Shown one piece after another: positions 56,119-64,000 of a DNA stretch of 64,000 nucleotides (positions are counted from its first letter, which is position 1; every line of letters starts with the position of its first letter). A program made the position numbers and the translations under genes. Source of the DNA: Rhyacophila brunnea (Eukaryota; Arthropoda; Insecta; Trichoptera; Rhyacophilidae); NCBI GenBank assembly GCA_022495005.1, contig JAGYXB010000437.1:1054001-1118000 (forward strand). Direction: 5' to 3'. The notes below the pieces were generated by a model, which saw nothing but the letters and a program-made list of their open reading frames with translations, made no database searches and was not told where the DNA came from.

Positions 56119-57064
56119 CGAGGGTGGGTCAATAAGTCCTTAGAAAAGCCGACAGGTGGCGCGACTAGTACTGTAAGCGGTTTGTTTTCATGCAGCGGCA
56201 CTACCGATTCAGTATGCTGCGAAGTTTCAATCAGATTGGTCGGGTTGTTGTTTTTATTTTCGTACATTTAAAAAAAAAATTTGCTTGTTTACAAAAATGG
56301 AGAAAATTGAGTTTAGAGCTGTTATTAAACATTTTAATATAAAAGGGTTAACAGCAAAGGAAATAAAAAATGAGTTGGATTTAGTTCACGGCATATCTGT
56401 TCCTTCACTTGCAACTATTTATAACTGGTTAAATGAATTTAAACGTGGTCGTACATCAACAAAGGATGAATCACGCTCAGGACGTCCTGTAGAGGTGACT
56501 ACACCAGAAATGATCAATAAAATCCACGATATGGTGTTAAGTGACCGAAGATTAAAGTTGAGTGAGATAATTGAGGTTACAGGGATCTCAAAAGGTAGCG
56601 TCATTTCTATTTTACATGACAAATTGGGCATGAAAAATATTTCTGCAAGATGGGTGCCGCGTTTGCTCACAGTCGACAATAAACGCAATAGGGTGGTGGC
56701 CTCTAAGGCCCTGTTGTCGCTCATGCAACGCAATCCGGATGAATTTTTTCGTCACTTTGTGACTGTAGATGAAACATGGATATACCACTATACTCCCGAG
56801 ACGAAAGAACAGTCAAAGCAGTGGATTGCGAAGGCGAACCATGTCCAAAGAAGGCGAAAACCGTAAAATCAGCTGGTAAGGTTATGGCTACTGTATTTTG
56901 GGATGCACGTAGAATTATTTTCGTTGACTATTTGGAAAAAGGAAAAACAATAACAGGGAATTATTATGCATCTTTATTGAAGATTATTTTGAGAAATAAA
57001 AAAAAAATACAAAAATAAAAACTGTTTTAATGCTTTTTTCTAAGGAATTATTGACCCACCCTCG
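56119..57064 (+). mobile_element. Mariner-type transposon, internally deleted (copy 2)
   Basis: The same TIRs as copy 1, with TA at 56117-56118 and 57065-57066. At 946 bp it lacks about 350 bp of the 3' half of the transposase gene, between the TCTTTATTG at 56971-56979 and GAGAAATAAA. Inserted in TTAA family 1 copy 3. Confidence 0.93.
56297..57018 (+). pseudogene. Mariner transposase remnant, frameshifted and deleted
   Basis: Starts MEKIEFRAVIKHFN and is nearly identical to copy 1 through the two HTH regions, GRPVEV, WVPRLL and the first catalytic block VTVDETWIYHY. One A is missing near 56834 (GCGAAGGCG against GCGAAAGGCG in copy 1), which shifts the frame to GEPCPKKAKTVKSAG ... DYLEKGKTITGNYYASLL. 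The internal deletion then removes the second and third catalytic Asp blocks. It cannot encode a catalytic enzyme. The frameshift position differs from copy 1, so the two copies decayed independently. Confidence 0.92.
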
Positions 57065-58071
57065 TACCTTAAACGTTGTAGATAATCGATTTATATAATT
57101 TTGAAGCCTTATTATCTGTTATATTTATTTTAAACATTTGATGACTGCATAAAGTATTTTTATTACATAAAATAGTACCTATTCTTTTAAACCTCTCGCT
57201 CTAATGTTTTAGAATATAGTCATATTTCAGTACATAAATGTGCAGTGGTGATTTTTTACATTTATTAAATTTTAAACGCATTTATAAAACCATCAGTTTA
57301 ATTTATATCGACATTATTATAGTGAAACATTTACGATAAAAAAATATATTGATAATCTCTGTGATCTTAAATACGACAAGGCATTTTATTATTCAAAAAA
57401 TGGGCAAAATTAACACATTTGAAGATAATTCTAAAGATACTAATTATAAGCTATGTCTTTGACCATTCAAGTGTGATAAACATTCTGCGAGTAATGATTG
57501 CTTTATAATAATTATTGACCTAGTAATAAGGTAGTGTTTTAGTGAAATACGCCATTTCTTTTGGCATTCCCCAGTGGTTAGGATACAACATACGGCCGTA
57601 GCCATAAATTAACAAACTATAATTGAAGTAAGAAGTAAAATGATGTTAACATTTAGTTAATTAAGTTTAACAAATAGTTAAAAAAAATATTACAAAATGT
57701 AAATTTGTTAAAGAATCCGTCATAATATTTTATTGTCATAATTATTGTTAAAATTAAGTTTTCTATATTAATCGTATGGAAGAGATTTTTGACTAATTTA
57801 TAGTTTTGATATATTTTAATTTTTTTTTTAAAACGTCTATTTAAAAAAATGTGTACGTAACTTGACATATTTTTTATTTATATCAAATCGTATTTAGATA
57901 TGGTCCTAATATTGAAGCTTGGTTAAATAAAATAATATCTTTTTTTTAATATCTTCAGATACATACTTTTGATTAATACAGCTTAAATTGTTAATTATCA
58001 AAAATTGTCTCAGATTGCTAGCTTCGTATTTTTTCGTTACGAACCTCCGGTTGGTAATGGATTCACCTTAA

Positions 58072-58442
58072 CCGTTAAAAAGTAAATATTACATTATGTT
58101 TAATTTATACTACTTAAATATTTCATTTATATTGGTACAGTTTTTATACTTTTACTATTGAATTATTATAAAAAATATTTTGATAATTATGGAGCAGTCA
58201 GAATTTAAAAAAAAGGCAACAATTTTGATTTCAAAATGCGACGTTGCCTTAGGAATTAAGATTTTCGCATCTGTCCATTTTATTTCAATATATAAAAGGC
58301 TTCCAGCTTTATTTCGATTTAACGTATCGTTATATCTCCTAGTCTCAGTATTTACGTTTGAGAAACTTTATATTCTACAAGAATCGGGCCCGGGCCGTTT
58401 GACAAGGCTGATTTTGTTGCTTTTAAAAAGTTTGCACCCATG
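58072..58442. other. AT-rich stretch with an 87-codon frame
   Basis: A + frame at 58180-58443 (MIIMEQSEFKKKATILISKC ...) has no recognised domain. No other signal. Confidence 0.25.
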
Positions 58443-58668
58443 ATGCCCAGGCGGTTTAAGCGTCGGCCTGTATCGTCTTGGGTCCTAGGTTCGAATCCTG
58501 GGTCTGGCAAGTTTACATATTGTATTTCAATTTGTGTCTGAGTCAGAGTATGAACCTAACAGGTTGAGCAAGTGGCTGACATCCATTTCTCGTAAAAACT
58601 AAATCTAAACCTCCACTTTTTGGAGGCCCATATATGATCCTATTAGATTAGATCGGACATGGTCAAAG
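58443..58668 (+). mobile_element. tRNA-derived SINE, family 1 (best head)
   Basis: GATGCCCAGGCGGTTTAAGC gives the A-box region and GGTTCGAATCC (58488-58498) the B-box, followed by the shared body to GATCGGACATGGTC. Confidence 0.78.
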
Positions 58669-58965
58669 AATAAGAATGAAAAAGTTTGTGGAATCTTATT
58701 GATAATCTATTCACATTGTTCATGTATCCGTATTGTTTCATTGCTTTTGGTATACTATACATTGATAAATTATAATTATTTTTTCTCTCTCCCATGGCTA
58801 TGTTTTATTAGATTGAGTACGTGGCGACCTCAGTTTTGTGTATCTGCTCCTGAAACATTCACAGGAGTAAACAATTGCTGATGCTGCACAGCAAATGTAA
58901 GGCCACGTGATCAACGTTCTCTCTAATTTTTCTATTGTGGTGCGGATCATCAACGCATCCGAGCA

Positions 58966-59800
58966 GTGGCGTAACTAGGATTCCTTCCTTCCTTCCTTCC
59001 TTCCACGGCGCTACATCCCGGGGTGGGATTTGGCCTCCTCCACAACCGCTTTCCACTCATTCCGGTCTCTCGCCACACTTATCCAGTTACCGGGTCTTCC
59101 TATATGAAGCCAGTCCACTTCTACGGCGTCAGACCATCTCCTTCTTGGACGGCCTCTGGGTCTCTTCCGTTGGGGTAGCCACTTCGTCATGATCCTTGGC
59201 GCTCTAACTTCAGGCATTCACTCCACATATCCCACCCATCGTAGTCTTTGGGACTTACAGTATCTTATGATTGTTTGCTGTTCAATCAGCTCTTCCAACT
59301 CGTGGTTCATTTTTATTCTGTAGTTCCCATTTTCCAACGTGGGTCCAAAGATTTTGCGGAGCATTTTGCGCTCGAAGACAGCTAGTTTGTTTTCCTCGTT
59401 TTGAGTTAAGCACCAAGTCTCACAGCCATAAGTGACCACTGGCCTTATAATTGTTTTATAAATTAGAAGTTTACTTCTTCGGCCTAGAATTATTGACCCC
59501 ACCAGTCGCTTGCAGGCATGCCAGCATTTATTCCCGGAGATAAGGCGGATTTTTATCTCCTCTGCTGTCTTATTTTGGGTATTTAGGCTGGATCCGAGAT
59601 ACGTGAACTTGTCCACCCCTTCATATGCATATTGTCCTATGTCTATATTCTGCAGCGGTACCTGATCGCGTGTGCTGATCATATATTTAGTTTTTGACTG
59701 GTTTATTTGCAGCCCAGCGTTTTCTACTTTTATTTTCATAGTGCCACCATGGTCGATTATCCTCTGTAACTAGGATTAGTGGCGGTAAATTTACACCCCC
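58966..59800 (+). repeat. Start of a CAGTGGCG-type DNA element, split by a LINE
   Basis: CAGTGGCGTAACTAGGATT before the LINE and AGTGGCGGTAAATTT plus a C run after it read continuously once one duplicate of GTAACTAGGATT is removed. The start resembles hAT ends. The other terminus was not found. Confidence 0.5.
58983..59765 (-). pseudogene. 5'-truncated LINE family E with 12-bp target duplication and GGAA tail
   Basis: GTAACTAGGATT occurs at 58971-58982 and 59766-59777. The minus strand reads NAGLQINQSKTKYMI, VDKFTYLGSSLNTQNKT, EIKIRLISGNKCWHA, KTIIRPVVTYGCETWCLT, FERKMLRKIFGPTLE, QRLRWVGYVE. A TGA at 59218-59220 is followed in the same frame by MPEVRAPRIMTK, KRPRGRPRRRW and DRNEWKAVVEEAKSHPGM. 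The TGA is in the place of the usual Arg of HVERM and can be explained by one C-to-T change of CGA. The 3' end carries (GGAA)n, seen as (TTCC)n at 58982-59002. The RT catalytic core is absent. Confidence 0.88.
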
Positions 59801-60756
59801 CCCCCCCACCCACAAACACACACGTACAATTATTTTTCTTTAAAACTTATATTTTTAAGGTACATGCGTTATGTGGTACAGGTTTGTGATGTGTGATGGT
59901 TTCGTGGATTCGAGCAAAACTAAAATCTGGCAAATGAAACTTTCTTTTACAAAATTTTTGTGTGAGGACTGTAAGAGGAATGAAAACATGTGTGCGGACA
60001 AATTTTTGTAGGTGTGCGTTAGAGGGAACATTGCACATGATACTCTTGAACTTAGCGTTTTTGTTGCCAAATCTCGAATTTTTCGGTAGGTATCTAGATT
60101 GCAAAGAATGCATGAAGCTTATATGGCGTTTTTATTAGCGTTTTTGCTGACGTCAACGGCTTGAAATGTGCCAAAAATAAGCTAGATATTTAGTTTATTT
60201 ATTCAGATATTTAATGAAAGTAGATCGATACTTGAGAAATAAAATTACATAATGAATGAATAGGAGCATTCTTGGCGTTAAAGTCATATAATATTATAAG
60301 TTAATGTGTGCTTAGGCATATGGCATCGCATTGATGATTATTGAGGATTCCACCCTCAGACATTACCTAATTAGTACTTTCTTTTCGTAGTTTATTAGAT
60401 ATTTTTTTTTTAAATTTTGAAATGAGTTTCTGAGAAAGTGTGGTGTGCTTTTTTTACACTTTTTTTTCGATAAGCAAAAAAAGTTATCAAAATTTCATTT
60501 TCTCAAAATCCACCATTTTTCCTGCTAAATAGCTTGTTTTCGTACCCCATCTGGCATGTTTCTGTCGACGACAGTTGACAATACTGCATAAGACCCATGG
60601 TTCTGAAAGCTTTGGGAGCCTTCTTGTAAAAAATGTAGCATAACAACATTCATTTTGATTGTTTACACTAAGACTGTCAAAAATACACACAATACAAAAA
60701 TTTATTTATATTTGGTACTCTCTGCAAAACGACCGCTTCATTTGCTTCGTCTAAGG
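59801..60756. other. Intergenic stretch, no gene recognised
   Basis: Overlapping minus frames at 59847-60113 have no recognised domain. No matched repeat. Confidence 0.3.
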
Positions 60757-60760
60757 CTAA

Positions 60761-61283
60761 GGCGTAAAACCCACTTAACGCAGCGAGTGGGGCACTCGCG
60801 CAAAATTTCATAAGTGACGCGTAAATCATCGAAAATACAACGTAATCAAATACGCCAGCGCACACTGGATTTGACGACGCATTGTGCCCGACCGCTCCAT
60901 GATTCAACGTTGTGTGGCTTCTCAGCGGCACGAATTAACGAAAATACAACGTAGTCCATTCATTGAACACGGCAAGCAAATCACGCTTCTGGAAGCGTCG
61001 TCGATAGACGGGCGAGAAGGCATTATTTAATTACAGTGAACTCATTGTTTAGTTATTGAGTGTCCGATATTTCGCTGGTAGAATGATGTCATCTTGAATA
61101 TTAATTACAATCCCCGAGAAATTTAATAATATTTTTATTGCTTTTTTATGAGAGACGCTGATAATAATAATTATTTTGTGCTTCTTGTGCCCCTTATTAC
61201 ATAGGTGAAGGATAATGCGCGGGTGCGAGGGGCGTCTACTTCGTAGTGAGCGCACCGAGCGCCGCTTTGGTGGGCTTTATGCC
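60761..61283. mobile_element. PIF/Harbinger-like MITE with TAA duplication
   Basis: TAA at 60758-60760 and 61284-61286 flanks the TIRs GGCGTAAAACCCAC and (complement) GGCATAAAGCCCAC, with further subterminal similarity. GC-richer than its surroundings. CGAAAATACAACGTA occurs twice inside (60829 and 60939). No transposase. Confidence 0.72.
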
Positions 61284-61544
61284 TAAGGGTTGCTACTGAA
61301 TTGTATCTCCGAAAATATCTCGAATTGGACAGTCCCAAATTGGGGATATTTGAATATTTATTGTTGATGTAGTGAATTAATTATTCCTACCATCTTTATC
61401 ATACAAATTTTAAATAGGATTACTTATACCTATTTGACGTTCAGGATAGACAACGATAATCTAGAGGAAAAGGTCTAAGAGGGTGGAATTACTTTCAATG
61501 AATTGAGCGCTGTAAAAAAATATAGATTTTAACACCCCTCATTG

Positions 61545-61707
61545 CTTATATTGGGATATCTATTGAATAATTCCATCAATGGTACAGGGTTTTAAAATTA
61601 TATGAAATTATAAAAAATCCAAGATATATTATTATTTTCCATTATTGCCCCTAAATCTTCTATTCCTTAGTAATAGAATTCACTTTTCTTATCATGTTCA
61701 TTAAATT
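61545..61707 (+). repeat. Direct repeat flanking LTR 2, left copy
   Basis: CTTATATTGGGATATCTATTG ... CATGTTCATTAAATT, repeated at 62346-62502 with few changes. Ends at the first base of the LTR. Confidence 0.88.
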
Positions 61708-62308
61708 TGTAGCCGTCAGTATATTATTGATCAAATATCTATTTTTAATGTATCAAATTTTATTATTCTACCGCAATAATAAATTTCCAGGGACTCATAT
61801 ACCGGTAAAAAATGTTTACCTGTATCAGCAGATTGGTTGGCGATATTAAATACGGTATCGCAATAGAAAATTAATCTAATATCCATTCCCATAGCATCAT
61901 ATTATTTTATGATTGTAATAAAAAATAAAATTCACAGCTACTCGTATTTAAACCGCTGACTCGTTCAATATAATTATGTACTATAATATAATGTTTAGGT
62001 ATTATTTTTGACTGTATAAATTACGAATAATGATTTATTAAAATGTCACTCTAATATATGTTTCCAGTCTGTTACCATCGCTGTCTCTATATCGCTTCGC
62101 CCAACATCTGATTGTACCGAGATGCAGTCCTCGGATCCGTACCTATCATAAGTTTAGTATTGTAACATAACTGCTGTAACATACTATTACGCCTAATAAA
62201 ACTCGCTCCTGTATACATCTTCGACTTCTTCATCATCATCCTCAACACCATAACCTACGACACATCGACAACTCCCAAAGTGATAACCAAGACACATCAT
62301 ACACCACA
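61708..62308 (+). mobile_element. Retrotransposon LTR (copy 2)
   Basis: Starts TGTAGCCGTCAG and ends CACCACA, then GTGGTGACC. It shares with copy 1 the blocks GATCAAATATCTATTTTTAA, ATACGGTATCGCAAT and TTTAAACCGCTGACTC. TATAAAT is at 62015-62021 and AATAAA at 62195-62200. 37 bp of leader follow before the right direct repeat. No gag or pol. Confidence 0.7.
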
Positions 62309-62345
62309 GTGGTGACCTCTCCATCGTCAGAAGGACATCACCACA

Positions 62346-62502
62346 CTTATATTGGGTTATCTATTGAATAATTCCATCAATGGTACAGGGTTTTAAAATT
62401 ATTTGAAATTATAAAAAACCTTAGATATATTTTCCATTATTGCCCCTAAATCTTCAATTCCTTAGTAATAGAATTCTCTCTTCTTATCATGTTCATTAAA
62501 TT
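62346..62502 (+). repeat. Direct repeat flanking LTR 2, right copy
   Basis: Second copy of 61545-61707, beginning 37 bp after the LTR end. Confidence 0.88.
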
Positions 62503-63261
62503 ATTATCGTTTTGAACATAAGCTTCTGTACTAAACCAATTTCCTTTGTTATGGTTTTGTAAATTTCGAAAATGATTGTAAGTAATATTATGTTGTCAAG
62601 TCAGAAGAATAGCATGATGAATGTGTCACGACGTCCCATCAAATTCCCATTAAACAGACATACTAGATAAAATCGTTGAATTTTTTTAAATGTGTTTTAC
62701 GAATTGAACAACCTGCACCCAACCTAATTATCACGATTTTATGTACATGGTATGCTTTTAATTTCTAATGTTCGCTTTTTAAAATAAATCAATAAATTTT
62801 AATTTGAGTAGATACCTATATTATGATGAAAATTTTATTTTATATAATATTATTAATTGAACAAATATAGGTTATGTGACAATATATATGTCATGTATAT
62901 TATACTATTAAAAATGTTTTTTCACAGTTACATTTATAATATTATTGAATCTCCTTCGGCAATGCTGAAACCATCTTCGGATGGTTTCATAACTAGGAGT
63001 TGCTTAAATTAAATTTTAAATGTTTCTGTACACATTTGATTAGTTGTATGATAGTAGCATATCATTACTTAAATTTAATGTTCTGCCTGTGAGCCATTTT
63101 CATTTACACGAACGTCAGCCAGTAATAGTTTCAGGTAAAAACAAAGCTATCGATAAGTGAGAGAGAGTGATGATTATATACTAGTATTGTCATCATCTGC
63201 AACTCACCAGAATTCATAGAATAGGAGACAGTACAGCTATATTTCTAAATTTGCAATTTTA
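62503..63261. other. AT-rich stretch, no gene recognised
   Basis: 62955-62990 contains a small inverted repeat (CTTCGGCAATGCTGAAACCA / GATGGTTTCAT). Nothing else was recognised. Confidence 0.3.
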
Positions 63262-63440
63262 GGCTTTTTTTCACATGGCGCGTGTCTCGCCGCGAGTGAA
63301 GTGGACACCTCAATGAGGTCATCTGTTACTCGACTGTGCGCGATAGTCGTTACGGCGTGAGTGCGTGTGGAAGGCTAAATGAGGTCACATGTAGATACCT
63401 GGAATACGCGCGAGTCAAAACGCGCCATGTAGACAATGCC
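63262..63440. mobile_element. Short PIF/Harbinger-like MITE with TTA duplication
   Basis: TTA at 63259-63261 and 63441-63443. The TIRs GGCTTTTTTTCACATGGCGC and (complement) GGCATTGTCTACATGGCGC share ACATGGCGCGT and CGCG-rich subtermini. 179 bp. Confidence 0.75.
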
Positions 63441-63664
63441 TTAATTACCATAGGCATTACGATTTAATCGTCTTTCTAAAATAAATACCCCTCAATCCCA
63501 AGTTCTCGTTTATTGATTTGGCCGTTTACTTACTTTTGTAAAAACAGAATGCTTTTTATAAATTTTTGCATGTTTACTTTCCACTAAGTACCTACCTATT
63601 TTTATTTTATTACGTTTCATAATATCATGTTGCAAAGATCTTGGATTTTGACTTAACTTAGTAA

Positions 63665-64000
63665 TTCTTCTTCTTCTTTGGCCATATCCGCCCCTTAACT
63701 GGAACATATGGACACCACGCGGCACCTCCAAGAATCCCTGTCACTCGCCAGTCTTCTTGCTTCGTTCCAGGTCGAAACAGCATCCCGTAGCTCCGCCATA
63801 TACACTCTGTAGATTGTATTTAGCGGCCTTCCAGGTCGCCGAAATCCGTTCGGCTTGAAGAACAGGCAAGTCAGGTTAAAGTTCTCTTCTGGCATCCGCA
63901 GCACGTGGCCGAGCCAGGTCCAACGTCGCCTCTTCACTTTCAGCGTGATGAGAGGCTGCTTGGTGCGTTCTCTTATCTCCTCGTCGTAAAGTCATACCCA
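63665..64000 (-). pseudogene. LINE family B C-terminal fragment, cut by the window end
   Basis: The minus strand reads MKRRRWTWLGHVLRMPEENF, NLTCLFFKPNGFRRPGRPLN, TIYRVYMAELRDAVSTWNEA, RRLASDRDSWRCRVV and a stop. These are the conserved WLGHVLRMP ... GRP ... W..A..LA.DR..WR blocks of LINE C-termini. The coding strand continues upstream beyond 64000, so truncation cannot be judged. Nearly the same sequence is at 46807-47238. Confidence 0.82.

Larger units (their letters stand above)
56051..57645 (+). mobile_element. TTAA family 1 element (copy 3), middle layer
   Basis: TTAA at 56047-56050 and 57646-57649. It starts AGGCGGACGTGCTCAGC and ends AAGTAAGAAGTAAAATGATG, the same termini as copy 2 in the opposite orientation. 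Without the mariner it is about the size of copy 2. Confidence 0.8.
55950..58067. mobile_element. TTAA family 2 element (copy B), outer layer of a nest
   Basis: 55950-56050 matches the left arm of copy A (TTGATAATTCACAATTTAAA, GAAAACATTAAAAAG). 57650-58067 matches its later part, ending GCTTCGTATTTTTTCG ... before TTAA at 58068-58071. The break between them is exactly the TTAA-bounded insert 56051-57645. Older and more diverged than copy A. Confidence 0.68.

Noticed and set aside
59847..60113. Two overlapping minus frames
   Set aside because: Different frames of the same DNA with no domain; likely chance.
4170..62308. The two LTRs as the ends of one giant retrotransposon
   Set aside because: 57 kb apart, each followed by primer-site bases, differing in length and sequence, and with unrelated elements between.

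Overview
This is AT-rich eukaryotic nuclear DNA in which I could recognise no intact host gene. The contents point to an animal, most likely an arthropod and probably an insect. The signs are mariner (DD34D) transposons, Helitron remnants with typical animal Helitron protein motifs, many decayed non-LTR retrotransposon 3' ends, tRNA-derived SINEs, and a short interstitial array of TTAGG, the insect-type telomere motif. The species cannot be named from the sequence.

Layout. 1-6.4 kb: a foldback element, a TTAA-flanked snap-back element (1154-2205) sitting inside a decayed LINE ORF that resumes at about 2210 and again at about 3190, two SINEs, and an LTR (4170-4672). 6.4-8.3 kb: an internally deleted Helitron with both termini. 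8.3-16 kb: MITE-like repeats, three copies of an interspersed repeat I call H, a hAT-like element (12570-13381) and a GC-richer patch. 16.4-17.0 kb: a tandemly amplified repeat. 18.6-19.3 kb: a second hAT-like element. 20.7-21.2 kb: a pair of direct repeats around promoter-like sequence. 23.2-25.3 kb: a nearly full-length mariner and a TTAA element. 25.3-31.8 kb: nested MITE and retroelement pieces. 33.3-36.5 kb: a dense MITE cluster, including a palindrome around TTAGG repeats, and the 3' end of another Helitron. 36.7-47.2 kb: tRNA-like SINEs and several LINE 3' ends. 47.5-52.1 kb: a TIR element, a hAT-like element with a perfect 8-bp target duplication, a PIF/Harbinger-like MITE and a further TIR element. 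53.9-59.8 kb: LINE insertions with clear target duplications and a three-level nest (mariner inside one TTAA element inside another). 60.7-64 kb: PIF/Harbinger-like MITEs, a second LTR between direct repeats, and a LINE fragment running off the window.

Nothing here works as a pathway. The window is a layered record of insertions. Target-site duplications (TA, TTAA, TTA/TAA, 8-bp and 9-15-bp) let many element boundaries be placed to the base and give a relative order of events. The protein-coding remnants (Helitron Rep/helicase, mariner transposase, LINE reverse transcriptase C-termini) all carry frameshifts, stops or truncations, so none looks able to move on its own.
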